Assembly: GCA_964030785.1 (NCBI GenBank)
Contig: OZ034967.1
Location: forward strand, 62,015,712 to 62,079,711
Direction of reading: 5' to 3'
From: Siderastrea siderea
Taxonomy: Eukaryota > Cnidaria > Anthozoa > Scleractinia > Rhizangiidae
DNA length: 64,000 bases
Shown here piece by piece: positions 31,645-44,240 of the stretch. How positions within the stretch are numbered: the stretch's first letter is position 1; each line of letters begins with the position of its first letter. Position numbers and translations under genes: made by a program. The notes under the pieces were generated by a model that did not search any database, was not told where the DNA came from, and was given only the letters and a program-made list of their open reading frames with translations.

Positions 31645-31920
31645 GGGGGAGCAGGGATGGCGCAGTGGTGAGAGCACTCACCTTCAACCAATGTGGCTCG
31701 GGTTCGATTCCCGGTCCCGGTGTCATATGCGGGTTGAGTTTGTTGTTGGTTCTCGTCCTTGCTCCAAGGGTTTTTCTCCGGGTACTCCGGTTTTCCTCCC
31801 TCCATAAAAAGCAACATTTCCAAATTCCAATTCGACCTGGACGTCAAGTGTTTACCCATGAGCCTCTGGCTCGGGAGATTAGGCGACTAAGCCCCACACT
31901 ATGACGCTAAATTTGATTTA
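31645..31920 (+). mobile_element. tRNA-derived SINE, copy A
   Basis: A tRNA-like head has an A-box-like GATGGCGCAGTGG and a B box GGTTCGATTCC (about 31701-31711), followed by a conserved body (GGGTTGAGTTTGTTGTTGG, GGGTACTCCGGTTTTCC). The second copy is at 46238-46515 within the duplicated segment, so it predates the duplication. It is not a functional tRNA: the cloverleaf is incomplete. Confidence 0.8.
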
Positions 31921-32980
31921 CCGGTTTTTTTTGGTTTTTTTTTTACCATTCAAATTTGCTCTTTTCTTGTTTTTTTCATTATTATTTTCAGCTTTACATT
32001 GAAAGATTATAAAAACTATCCTAGAAAACCGATTGTCGAGCCTAAGACAGAAAGATTTATTAATTGCCCTCATCATGTGCGCTGCATATCCCTCTAAAAG
32101 TTTATGTTCGGGTGTGCTTATATTCCTTCATATGTTGATATCATTATGCTGCATAAGGAAGATGAACCATACCTGCCTTACAGCTTTAAACGAGGTTTTA
32201 GAATACCCAGCCACTTCTGACTACAAGCGTCTTCTTGTGTCGGCATTCTTTGAAGAATGAAGCAGGCAACAATACATGCCATATAACATGCAAATTAACG
32301 GCAAGGTATTTCTGCAGTTAAGCCGAGGTTTATTCCACTTCTCATCTTTCATCATCATCTTTTATTTTCTCTAACAAAAAAAATTACATTGCTCAAGCTG
32401 CAAAAGATTCAACTAATACAACAATCTCTTAGGCATCGGAAATATCTTCCTTCATGCACGCATTGCATGCCTATGCCTTAAACACTGAAATACACGCATA
32501 ATATTTCTCTTTAAAATATTTCTGTTTGTCTGTTTTCGTACAAAAGTCTTAAAAAAGCATACGAGATTGCAGCAACCGGTTATGGAAGAACAGAGCGGGT
32601 TGTTCAGAGAGCCTGACGGCCTAATGCGCCTTCTGGCGCTAGAGAATTAAGATCAAGGTAAGGATGTTGCAGCGAGTAACTTGATGTTATCGACTGCTTT
32701 CTTGATCTTCGGTCAGCGTTCTCCATGCGCCATTTTGGGCAATTTTCCGTTAATTCTGTTTATTTGGTTTCATTAAATTAGCAAATGTCTATTCAGACGC
32801 TATTCAGAATAAAATTAAGGCAGCGGTTAAAAGTGTGCATGCAGTTGTTATGAATGTTGTTATGTGGTAGGATGTTCGCCGAGGTACTCATGTTGGACAT
32901 GGGATACCATCCAGAGTACCAATATGTTTGAGGTGTCAATCATCCGCATGAATGTCTTGGAATCCCGTTCATATAAAGAT

Positions 32981-33165
32981 CGGGGAGAAAGACAACTCCC
33001 TTGGAGTAGCAGAGCTGTTCTTGCTGCTTAGGCCCAACATGAAGACCCCCGTTCTAATCGCCTTGGTAAGTTCGTTTAGGATTCTAATGCAAACCGTTTT
33101 ACCAGAAGAACCGCTTGTAAAGGATAAAAACCCTGTAGACAAAAAGGAAGAAAATGATGAGCGGT
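32981..33165 (+). pseudogene. Relic promoter and first exon of arminin-like gene, copy A
   Basis: ATG at 33039 opens MKTPVLIALVSSFRILMQTV, matching the signal peptide of the intact gene at 37185, then EEPLVKDKNPVDKKEEND in place of its acidic pro-part. The upstream 160 bases align with the intact gene's promoter, including CATATAAAGA (a TATA box). The acidic stretch ends at about 33162 against a tRNA-derived repeat, so the real splice donor and second exon are missing. A GTAAGT has arisen inside the signal-peptide codons. Compare copy B at 47623. Confidence 0.75.
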
Positions 33166-33290
33166 ACAGCGCTCTAACCATTTGCGCTCCCAGTTGGCTT
33201 GATAGCTCCGGCAACTGGTTAGAGCACTGTACCAGTATCGCAGAGGTCATGGGTTCGAATCCTGTTCAAGCCTAATTTTTTTTTTCAGGT
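33160..33290 (+). mobile_element. tRNA-derived repeat with palindromic head, copy A
   Basis: GGTACAGCGCTCTAACCA and TGGTTAGAGCACTGTACC (about 33162-33234) are near-perfect inverted repeats, followed by a B box GGGTTCGAATCC at about 33250-33261 and a T tail. It is part of a tRNA-derived SINE fused to an inverted piece of itself. The duplicate lies at 47744-47874. Confidence 0.65.
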
Positions 33291-34070
33291 TGTTCTTTTA
33301 TCAACTACTTAAATTGATATCTTTAACTGTGAGGATCATCATCACTCCTTGAAGTTAGAAAAGTTGCAATTCTTTAGGGGCTTTGATGTTTCCTCGAATT
33401 GCTATGTTACTTCATAGTTTTTTAATCTTTTACAGTTTGCTTGTAAGTGGCCTTGCTCTGATGATGACTTTGAAATAAAGTCGAAATATTAGCACTTACT
33501 TCATATTCCTTTTTGCACCCTAGTTCAATTTAAAGGTTCCTTTTATTCGGATTAGTTTTCATAGTATTTTTCTTACGTTTGGGCTGAAAAAGGTTTTTTG
33601 CTTTGAGAAGTGGAAAAATGCCCTAATTATAATGTGAAGGAGACAGTGTAATAGAAAAAGTGAGAAAATTTCCAACCCTATCCCGCAACAACCCTTTGGA
33701 AAACTGTCGATACTAATCAAAAAATAAATAAACAAAAACATGAAAGAAATTGAATTTCTTTGGCTGGGGTATGGCATTCGCTCACAAATGTCGATTCGCA
33801 AGATATCTTTTTTCCACTATTTTTTTCTGTATATTAATTAGCTGTATTTTCTTTGGGTGGAAACATTCTGACAAGCGTGTCTTTGAGCGAATAATCGATA
33901 TCTCTTAGCAGGTTGTGCTTCTTTATTGAATTAAAAAGAAACAATAGAATTGCGAATGCTATGAAAGAGAAAGTTCTCGCAATACTTAAAACAAAGTTTC
34001 CTGTCGAAGGGGTATGTAAAAAAAGATGAATAGTTTCTGTGGTTAGTTTTGCTGTAGCATATATATATAT

Positions 34071-36040
34071 GCGGTTATGATGATGGATTTATGAAGAGTA
34101 CTTGAGACAAAAAAGGGCAAATTTCGTTGTCGATTTGATTTGATTTGTAAATCTGCTTGTTATGATCTTTCCTCCCACTGTATTTTATGGTGTTAGTATA
34201 TCTCAATCATACGTTTTTTTGGACTGATTCTTAAAGGATTAGAGCTTTTTGTCCATTCCCTTTATTTTTAGTTTTCGCCGGTATGGACTATGTAATATAC
34301 ATTACTTGCAAATAAATTTAGGAAGATAAAAATTCGGACGTTTTATTTCAGACGTTTAATTTTCAGACACTTTTTCTCACATTTCGGACAAAAATTTCGG
34401 ACGGTTTGCTGAAACATGCCTAAAGTAAACTTACGCCTACAAAATTATATTAACATGAATTAGACTGAAGTAAAATCTGTGAAAATGATAGTTTTACTGC
34501 ACCCTCAAGGTTTTACAGACACACTGAGGGGAAAAACACATATTCAATCAAGCCTCTGTCACTCTCAAGCAGTGTCTCAACTAGAGTTCGGTAGAGTTCG
34601 GCAGTATCGATGCAACAGTTGAGGATGAAAAGCATAGACCTTCTCCAATTGCAACGGGAGGGATTTAGATCGTCCTCCGAGCTACGTTTAAAATTGACGA
34701 CAGCAAACGGTTTCTTCTTCTTCGTCTCAAAAAGCTTATTCAAAAGAACTATGAGCTTCTTGATCAATCACCTCAGTCACCAACAGCTACAGATGAAGAA
34801 GTACCACACGCTAGTGAGAATGAAGAGAACCTTTCAATTGTGTTGATTGATGATGAAGCAGAAGAGGACTAGCACCACTGGCACTGGCAATGCAATTATC
34901 ATAAAACTGGGCTTTGATCGAAGATTGAAATAGCAACTGCAAAATGGAATTTATCTATGGTTTTGTCTTTCGTAAAATCACGACATCTGAGCAAAGTCTA
35001 ATCCGAATTTTAGCTATATCATGTGTATTGGCCTTGAATATGTGGTGGCGTCGCCCAAGAAATTACTTTAAAGGTTTTTACTGTACTGTAAAAATTTTGG
35101 AAGCTTAAAATTTCGGACGGTTTTATTTTCGGCCACTATTTTTGTCAGATCAGCAGGTGCACTGTCAATTCACATGATTTTGTCGTCAATGTGATGCATT
35201 TTGAAAAAGTGAGTTTGGCTTAATGAAAAAATTCAAGGCCATAGGTGTTATAAATGTGTACTTCAAACATAAGTTTACCCGCCCTTCAGCTTATCTTATT
35301 GTTTTGAGTTGGTTTCCTTTGAGCTATTCTCGGATCTTGCTTGGCTAATATCAATGGGCGAAAGTAAATGAATTGATTATTTAAAAGTTGTCACACTATT
35401 GTGCGCCCCGCTGTAAATATTAGATTACGCCTTCTATTCTGAGGTGAGAAACATACGTTTACGTCCTTAGTGGCCTGAAACTGGGAAACACACTGTACAG
35501 CATAATAGCAATAAAAGAACCTCAGAGGAGTACTTCTCAGTAGCTTTAAATTTTAAGTGCCCGTCGCACTGAAAGACTTCACCCAAAAGCCGAAAGCTGA
35601 AGCCACAACTAATAATGCTTAAAGGTTGCATTAACAGGAGTGAATAAAACTTAACGTGGCATGACTCGGTTCTTTGCCGACAAATCACAAATACAATGCA
35701 AGTCACCGTTAACAAAATAAAGCTTGTTTTTATTTTGTCTTTCAATTTCCAACTTTTAATGATATTGGCTTTTCGAGGATTGCAAAATGTTATCTAGTGT
35801 TTGTCTTGTTACGGGGTCGGAGGATTAAGATGTTCTTTAAAAAAAAAAGAACTGTGCTCAGTTGTGAAGACCAAAACAGTAGCCGTATTTGACTTACGAT
35901 TTTTGGCACTGCTCGTATGAGAGTGATACGAATGCCAAGCTTAGCATAAAATGATCGTCAGGTAATTTTGGAAATGGAATGGCGTGCCAGACAAACGGAA
36001 ACTATTGAATACGCCAAGTCACAGAAATAAAATCGGTTCC
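34071..36040. other. Host DNA with decayed repeat, no clear gene
   Basis: At about 34730-34872 one frame reads YELLDQSPQSPTATDEEVPH and an acidic end DDEAEED before TAG, which could be the tail of a decayed transposon ORF. Words TTTCGGACG recur in opposite flanks (about 34333-34405 and 35108-35120), suggesting the ends of one degenerate element. No other gene was recognised. From about 35945 the sequence is the 3' flank of the arminin-like gene. Confidence 0.35.
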
Positions 36041-36243
36041 AAACAAAGTACAACACCTCGTCATTGTTACAACATCATTGTTGAACTTTATTTCAGCTTA
36101 AGTTACATTTGTGTGCAAATTTAAATTGTTACAAGCAAGCAAAAGTTAATTTATGTCTTTGTTTCTTGACGCACCCAAACTTTGCCTATAAAGAGCTTCA
36201 CCTGTTGGTCGGGGTCTTTACGCAACTCGTTGCCATAGAGTGC

Positions 36244-37185
36244 TTACTTCTTCCCCCGAATACGTCGGCGGCCACGACGACGGCCACGACGACGGCGTTT
36301 GCGCGAGTACCCTCTTATTTTTATCGGATCTTCTGGAATGGAATTTACGCTGAAAACCAGTAGAACCTTCAATTAGTACACGAAGTTAACGAAAAACGTC
36401 TTGCTCAGCTCTGGTTAGGTATCGTGTGCATTGTACATAACATGTAAAAAACACTGATAAAATTCGGAGAATGCCGATGAAACCAGAAAAGTTGCTAACG
36501 CTAATTTCTACTGATTATGACTGACATATTCCTCTGCCCTTCCACACCCCAGAGGGATGTTAGTGTCCATCGTAAGGCCACTTCAAGTTGTAACAACATG
36601 AGGGAAACGCCTTGCCTCAAGCCGTACGTCAACTTCGTTTCAGGAAACAAACATTATTTTAAGGGCGTAAAACTGAAGATAAAATAGATTCAAAGTGTAA
36701 AGAATTGTTGGAAGTTTATGGCCATAAACACGAGAAACTATTTTCGTTTTCCGCTTTGGTTTTTGTTTTTAGAGTGACTTTTTGTTTTTAAAATCACCTG
36801 ATGAATCAGAAAGGGTCAACTATTTATGCAGTGGCAGTGATTTCGTCTCAGTTAATAACACTGAGCGAAGTGAAACAATTTCAACACATGCGGTTTCTCA
36901 ACAAGAAAAGACTTACCTTCCAGGATCATCAACTGCTTCCTCAGGCTTCTCAAGAACCTCGTCTTCTTCATTTGTCACTTCGTTCATTCGTTCTTCATTC
37001 CGCTCTTTTTCTTCTTCGTCATCGTCTTCGCTGTCGACAGGGGCGTTAGCGTCTTCATATCCTTCATAGCCTTCCTCTTCATCCACCGGGTTTTCAGCCG
37101 TTTCAAATGGTTCTTCTGATGCAACGGCTTGCATCAGAATCCCAAGCGAAAAGCCCACCAAGGCGATGAGAACAAAGGTCTTCAT
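36244..37185 (-). CDS. Arminin-like cationic antimicrobial peptide precursor, two exons
   Basis: Exon 1 (37185-36917) encodes a signal peptide MKTFVLIALVGFSLGILMQA and a strongly acidic pro-part (NPVDEEEGYEGYED, SEDDDEEEKE). It ends in phase 2 before GTAAGT. A 567-bp intron ends TTTTCAG. Exon 2 (36349-36244) encodes SVNSIPEDPIKIRGYS, then an Arg-rich tail ending RRRIRGKK and the stop, 124 residues in all. Secreted precursor, acid pro-part, basic tail and terminal GKK (a possible amidation signal) match the plan of Hydra arminins; sequence homology is not shown. It probably acts on bacteria outside the cell. A TATA-like ATAAAAAG lies 60 bases before the ATG; AATAAA is at 36092-36087. Related relics lie at 6210, 33039 and 47623. 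Confidence 0.72.
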
Positions 37186-37242
37186 GGTGGACCTAAGCAG
37201 CAAGAACAGCTGTGCTACTCTGGAGGAATTGTTTTCCCCTGT

Positions 37243-37252
37243 CTTTTTATGC
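37243..37252 (-). promoter_or_regulatory. TATA-like box of arminin-like gene
   Basis: ATAAAAAG on the minus strand, about 60 bases upstream of the ATG. The aligned relic at 32981-33165 has CATATAAAGA in the same place, which supports a promoter role. Confidence 0.5.
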
Positions 37253-37269
37253 GCTGGACACCGAGATAT

Positions 37270-40200
37270 TCATGCAGATGATTGACATCTCACAACATAT
37301 TTCTTGTCGGGACAGTTCCCCATGTCTAAGTGGACGAACAAGTACCTGAGAACCCACTCGAACATCCTAACCACAAAACGTGATAGCATGCACAATTGTA
37401 ACCACTGTTTCTTTCTCTTTCCTTCAAGTATTAAAGTTGTTAAAGCTTTAATACGTAAGATAGCTTGAAAGAAGTTTGCCTAGAAAACTCAAACAAAAAG
37501 CAGCAAATCCAGGGGAAATGGACAACACGTGACAAAAGAACGTGGATTCAAGTTCAAAGAGAATGATATCGCGAAGTTAATCAGTGCAATATCACAAGCT
37601 TGACTACAAAAATAGACAAGCGTAGGTGTTTTAAAGTCCCTCGGGAGAGCAAGTTTTGTAACTCTGTTATCACAGCCCTTTAAAACTGCCAAGAGAGTCC
37701 AAGGGTATTCTGCTGTAATGTAGCATAACATAGTAACGGACTATTGAGACAACAAACAGATGCGTTGGTATTCGACCATCAGAGTTTTTGGTTAGGATAT
37801 TGATTGGTTTAGGGAAGTTTCTACTATTATTATCTGTGTAGCGAGTTTAACAAAAAAGGTAATAACAAATTACTCCAAGAACTATTTTTGCAGTTATTCC
37901 AGCAAAATCGTTTGTGGCAGTTGTCCCTAAAGTAGCAAACAATACACCCGGATACAACATTTTTAGTGACGTGCCACACTTAGCACATAAAACAAAATTG
38001 ATGTTCAGTTAAATGTCTGGTCACGAATTGGTTATTAACACGTAGATATATAAAAGCTTCAGGGAGTTTTAAGTCAACCTGATTTTACCAGCCCATTTAA
38101 GCCCACGGTATTAAAAATCATCTCTAGAAATGCGAAAGTTATGCTTTTCTCTGCTACATGTCCTCATAAGGGCTGAGACAATTATCTGGGTGTATAACAC
38201 CAGGCTTTTACGTGCTCAAATTGAGTCAGCGGTACATTGACTAAAATTTCTTCTTCTCAAAGTCAAGAAACCCTCGTTCTAAATCTCTTAAGGGTTTTAA
38301 TATTTTTCAGTTTCAAACCGCTTACTAACAACCTTATACTTCGGGGTGATCCTACCATTAATAGCGGAGCTCGCGGAGCACCATGGGTAAGCAAATTTGG
38401 TAACCCGTTGATCCGAAAAATTTTGGTTCTGACGTCAGCGTACGTCCGTCCGTCCATCCGTCCGTCCGTCCGTACAGACTCTGGGAGAGGGTGAGGGGAG
38501 TCCCAAGACAACCCGACCGGGCGAGGCGGAATGCAATCTTTTCTTGTAGCTGATATAAACAATATGGCGGCTGGTTCCTCGTACGCCCGATTATCAATAC
38601 GATAATTGTAATACATTCTTGGAATGAAGACTTGTAACAGTTCATCAAGAAAAGGAAAAGGATTGCTTCAATCTCGATGGCGCATATAGAAGACATTGGA
38701 GAGCTTGAAGGCAGGAAATCCTTGTTCGAGGACATACTTGCTTTTTTCAAAGCTAAGGAGATCTGGAAAGAATCCGGCGACTTTCGTTTAGATTTTCAAG
38801 TCCTTCTTTCAGTTCAGTGGTAAAGTAAATTACAGATTTGATTGTGGATTTACATTATAAAAATTGTTTAATTGAGCGACTTTACATGTTTAGTAAATTA
38901 CGGTAATTTTCTTGAAATGTTTTAAGAACTTGTTTAAAATAGCTGTGAAATTCCCTGGTAGTTCCCGTTTGCCGGCTTGCGAGTAACTTCAGTCGAGGGG
39001 AAATGTAAATGCAGTTTGCTTTCCTAGGCAAACAAGTGCTTCGTATGTGAATGACATTTCATGTTTTTGAAGGTTTCTTGTCCCTTTTTCTGTATTTATT
39101 CATTAAAGGAATTTTCATTAGTGAGCAATCTGATATTAGGCTTAACTTAATTACGCTCAATTTCCTTTTGAACTTTTATTGTGCGTAATTTTCAATATTT
39201 TTCTTAGAGCAATTCTAGTGTATTTTATTCGAAAAGTGGAAATCGTGACTATTCTAGACTGAGTCTGTGTTGTTTTTTTTCAATGTAGGTTGTTTTTCTT
39301 CGGCAACGCATATTGGGTTGTTTTGACTAATTCGTAATTTAGTATTCAATACCTGAAGAGTCGCTCTGTCGTCATTTTTAAGTTTATAGTCAGTCTTAGT
39401 GTAAAGCTCCTTATGTTTTTTGTTCAGTTGTGGAATATTTTATCTTCCTTATGTTGTTATATTGTTATACATTAGTTTCCCCATTTGAAGTGAATGACAT
39501 TTCTGTCCCAATTTAGCGACTAAACAGTGTGGCATGTTTTTGTGTTTTGTTTTTCACCGCTAAGCCATTTCAGTGCGTCTTTGGTTACAGATCGAAATGA
39601 AATCTTTATTTAAGTAACTATAAGCAAAGCATTTCTCGGTTTAAGTCTATTTTGTCTAAAATGAGACCCTAAAAGTTTCCTAAAATTACTTCAGGGTGTG
39701 TTCTTGAAAGCGCCCGACTAATACTTTGCGGTTGAAAAACTTGTGCCATTTTGTCTTGATAATTATACGTGTGCTTGAAAGTTTCCGAAAACAGTTTTTG
39801 GGTAATTTTTGTCAGTAAACGGTTTGATGCCCGGAAAATATTATTTATTTTAGCAAGATCGATTTCGAGAAATGTTTCATGGTTAACAGAACTAAACAGC
39901 CAGAGGGATGCATTGGAATCAGTGAGAAATGTGTATTTGCATGGAAAAGTCTGTCGAGTCGCTACCGGGACCAACTTAAGTGGGTTTTTTTTAGCAATTG
40001 TAGTTTTACAAGTACTCTTCTTGAACTCAACAAGCTAGCTTTCGAAAGAATGCTACAAGAAGAGCTGTCGGTGAAAGTCGTGCTGAGGTCTTCTCTTTGA
40101 AGAAAAATAAGCCAACTCACAGTTTTGTCAACGGTCCGCACGTTTTCCCTCGCTGTTTTTCACCTCTTGGGGAATATTAATCTGCACAACTAAAATTTAC

Positions 40201-43200
40201 TGTATTTTACGGGCCAATAAGCATGAAAGAGAGATGTGGAGCTCCGCTTTTAGGCTTGGCTAAATCTATATATTTACCTTTGGCCCGGTTGTGTAGGGTG
40301 GCTGTAATTGCCGTGCTTTCCTCTTTTCTTTAGAAAGACACTTCAGAGAAACCAGAAGTATTTATTAATTACGAAAGGATCTCCCCTCTGTGGACTTCAA
40401 CTAGAACACTTTTTTCCCATTAAACTTAGTAAATGTTCAAATTCAATGTTACGCCACCTTGCCATGCTACACATAGCTAAGAGACGCGTCAGTATCTACT
40501 TTTTGCGTGCAACAGAACAGCTCACCGCCCGCCTTTTAATACGAAAGTGACAAGAAAGTTAAGTGCATGCGGGGGTGCAACCTTATGGAACAATCTTGTT
40601 CCAAAATCAAGACACTTTTAGCACCACTAAAACGCGTGGTGACACTGCTTGACACATTTAAGAGCATTTAAATTTAGAAGTGAGCAATGACTGGTACTGT
40701 CACATTTCTGGAAGAAAACTGTTGTTACTCCATAGCTATTGAAGTATTTTATTTTACACACAGCCCCGCAAGTTTATTCAAACTTTATCGTGTATAAAAA
40801 GTTATTTAGGCTTTCCGAGAAGCATTGGAGCAGATGACGGACACCTAAAACATATTGCTCTAATGTCTCGTTTCTGAGTGGATTAACAAGGACCTGAATA
40901 CGTGAACATCCGCACATTACACTGATAATAACTCCACGCACACGAGCAACAACTGTGACTCTCTCCTTCAGCTTCCTGCTTAACCAAGCAAACAGTACGT
41001 GGATAAAGGTTCAAGAAACAAGACAATAACTGATAATGTCAAGTCAATAGCTGCAAAGTCACAAGCCTTTGTAAGACAATTCAAAAATAGACGAATGAAA
41101 ATATTTTAGTACAAGGGAATATTGTGTTATGGTATTACTCTTTCAGGAAACAAAACTGCTGGAAAGGCGCCCTCGTAAAAAGGAGCTGAAATACCTGGTT
41201 TCCAACTTTAATGTCACCGCTTTTTTTAAACTACAGTTACTGAAGAACTCTTGGCGAGAAAAAGATAAACAAAGACAAACAAAGATGTTTGACTAGAAAA
41301 TAAAAGCCACTTAACTGATCGAAAATGGCGAAAGTAGATAACACTAACCAAAAAAGTCAATCGTGGCAATATCAAGATCTCCTCGGTTAACAAAAAGAGA
41401 CAATTGCTGCAAAATATTACCTGTCTCAAAACATTTGTTTTAACGCTCAAACCAGTTTAGTAGTGATTACGCCTTTGACATGGTCGCGGCAAATACTTTA
41501 CCACAAGTGCCCGTGGCTATTGTCTAGAAAAGTGACAAGGGAGTGACTACTGGGGAAATTGTAGTTTAAGGCGATTCCCTCGAAGCAAAAGATCAGAAAC
41601 GATTTTCATTTTGAAATTTTCTTCGATTGTTGACTACCTTAAATTTTTTCGAAATGTAAAATGAAAAGAATAGATTACCATGGCTGCATAAAAGGGAAAT
41701 GATCGACGCAAGTTACCTCACTGTGGTGGGTTCCCGGTTCACCTGAAACCTTAAAACTAGTCATTTCACGTTGTTGTTTTGCAGAACGCGGCAGAGAAAT
41801 GTACCAAAATATATAACTCACGTGCAGAACCATTGTTTTGCTCATTAAAACCTACTTTTTTACGTTCTCGTTGCCGTCGCCGTCGTGGTTGCTCTAACTC
41901 CCTATTACAATGCTGAAAAAGGACGGATCGAAACGCACCGATCACGTTTTCTAAAGTCTTCCAGCTACTAACATCACGGCTCGACTGACAGACGACCAAT
42001 AACATCGTGACTTAACTGATGGATGACCAATCACGTCAACCATCTGAGACTAAATACCGTCGTAACAACTGACCATACACAATCCACTTTGGCTCTGATG
42101 ATGCCTTCTGCAAAGGTTGTCCAAACATCCGTCAATGTCATCACAAACAGTCCTTTTCAGGACTACACTCACCTGGACGATCATATACATTACAATTTAC
42201 CTATGTTATTTCTACATTTTTATTCTGACTAAGAAAGAAGGTTTTATATCACTATTACTTGGCATCGTATCTGCCGAAAATCGCGGACTCGTGAACAGTC
42301 GTCGGCAGTGGGTTTGGGCCCTCGGCTCTATTTCTGTAATTGATCGGTAAGAGAGTTGAACAAAATCAAATGGCTTTTCAAATGCTTTTCACTGACAATT
42401 CCACAGACTGATAAAGTACAGCTTTAAGAGAAAGAAAAGATAAGCATCCGTGCTTTGAGCAAGAGCTTGATGTTGCCTCATTAAATGCCATATCGCAAAC
42501 AAATGTGTCTTTGAGCGAATGAAAGATGTAAGGTAACTAACACCGTACTTGTTTAACAACAACAACAAGCTTTTATTACCAAATAGAAAAAGGAAAAAAA
42601 GTTAAACTTTACAATATAATATATTAATACAAAAATAGGTAATGTTTACTCAGGATAACTATAAAGCTAATCGAGCTGAGTAAAACTAAGTGATGTTTAA
42701 GTACAGCCACAATTATAATATGACTGCCCTGACGAGATTCTGTTTTTACTAATTTGGGTTTCTGAACGATATTTCTCTTCCATCAAAACATTTTCGTGCA
42801 GTGACAAATTGATCACGATAAGGCACTTTACAACAAGGGAACGCCTTAATCCATCATTCGCCCTTGACATCAGTTCACCGATGGCGCAATGTAAAAACTA
42901 AACTGGTACAATTTCGTATTAACAACAGGAACGTTTCTTCAAATTAAAATTGAAAGCTCTACATACTGCAGTATAAAACGCATTGGTGTGTCATGGACTA
43001 AAATCACTGAGTTTAGCTTTCCTCCCCTGAGTCACAGAAGAATTCGATTCCCTCTACATCGGATGATTCACCCATGCAGTAGTCCGGTAGACCATCGATG
43101 TTTATTTCACTGTCCCTACTACCAGAAATGGGCAGTGCAACAGTCGGTCACGTGCCTGATAGCTTGGCGGAGGTCCTGTACAAGCTATTACTGGAACAGA

Positions 43201-43277
43201 AAATCAAGATGACTTGCCGTGTGTCCAGACAATGCAGGAGTGCGCCTGAAGGTGTATAGGTGCAAGGTGGAGGCATC
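37270..43277. other. Host non-coding DNA with repeats
   Basis: Nothing firmly coding was seen. Present: a CCGT/GTCC microsatellite at about 38441-38475; a short ORF at 38675-38823 (MAHIEDIGELEGRKSLFEDI, ending before GTAAAG) that might be a first exon but has no recognised continuation; a block at 41100-41290 related to 1-200; a repeat with GTTCTCGTTGCCGTCGCCGTCG at about 41860-41890; and an (ACA)n-type tail at about 42558-42575 next to CTTTTATTACC, which looks like the 3' end of a minus-strand LINE. Confidence 0.4.
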
Positions 43278-44240
43278 GAGATTCCTTGCTTTTATCAAAT
43301 TGACGTCAAGAAAGGACTTAAAAGTCTGAAAATAGAACTGAGAGACAAACTAGTACAACTCGTCCCAACAAGTGACAACACCATATAGGTAATTAAATAT
43401 CCAGAGCCCACCCATGTGGCGGACAAAAACATGAAACTGGATAGAAGAATTCCTTCTCATTTGTTTAACATTGCTTTTGTTTTTTATCAAAGTATTGCTG
43501 TATTTATTACTTAGGTATCACTGTTACCTATTATCTGTTTATAAAATTAAACGCCATCTTTATACCTTGGAATACAAATAAAATGTGTTTTTTTTTAAAT
43601 ATTATGTTGTTTATTTTTCATTTCGGAAAAAAGAGCTAGCGCTTCATGGTTTTTGTTCCCCGAAAATAACGACCCCCCGAAAGTAACGAGCCCCAAAGGC
43701 TGCTAATTCCGAAAGTAACGAGGGTCACCACCATCGGAACTTCACGGTATTTTGTTTTATTCTTGCCAAGAGTGTGACATATGTGATCAGGCCCGGATTG
43801 GTTGCTGCTGACTACGTCCGTTTTGATCATAACACATATCGGCTCCATATTTCCATTAACACAATTTCAAACACTAGTAGGCCAATTTCCATATATTTAA
43901 AAACTAAACCACTAGCATCAGGCCTAGGAGACAAAAACAAAGCAAAATCATGTTTATTCATTTACGCAAATTTTCCCCACGCCTTGCTTACAATGTAACG
44001 AGATGAAGAAATTGACTTTTTACAGATAAAAAAGGCGCGTCAGTAGATATGCTTTTTTAAAAAAGTTATGATACAAGACATATATTTGTTTATCTTAAAA
44101 TAAAAAAGAAGTTATGGTAGAGACATATATTTGATTATCTTAAAATACGCAACAAGCTTTTGATATTGCAGCGATTTACTGAAACTTAAAAATTGATCGA
44201 CTTCTCTTTTGAACTTCGATCTGCGGAACAACATCGCAAC

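Larger units (their letters stand above)
12538..34070. repeat. Host segmental duplication, copy A (Polinton-bearing)
   Basis: Bases 12538-13708 and 31479-34070 together match 43278-44231 plus 45888-48654 nearly base for base, in the same orientation. Copy A is interrupted by the Polinton; copy B is interrupted by a different element. The shared segment includes a SINE, a tRNA-derived repeat, and a relic of the first exon of the arminin-like gene with its promoter. The left border is GAGATTCCTTGC at 12538; the right border falls in an AT run at about 34070. Confidence 0.9.

Noticed and set aside
31680..31760. Functional tRNA gene
   Set aside because: A and B boxes are present but acceptor and anticodon arms do not form a full cloverleaf; the sequence continues as a SINE body and is duplicated at 46238.
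32033..32260. Conserved 75-residue ORF present in both duplicated copies
   Set aside because: The two copies are nearly identical overall, so the shared frame carries no evidence of selection; no domain, promoter or splice signals were seen.
33180..33265. tRNA gene with B box GGGTTCGAATCC
   Set aside because: The 5' half is a palindrome with its own inverted copy and not a normal D arm; it is a tRNA-derived repeat.
38675..38823. Possible first exon (MAHIEDIGELEG...)
   Set aside because: A plausible donor follows, but no continuing exon or family was found; kept only as a remark in the region entry.
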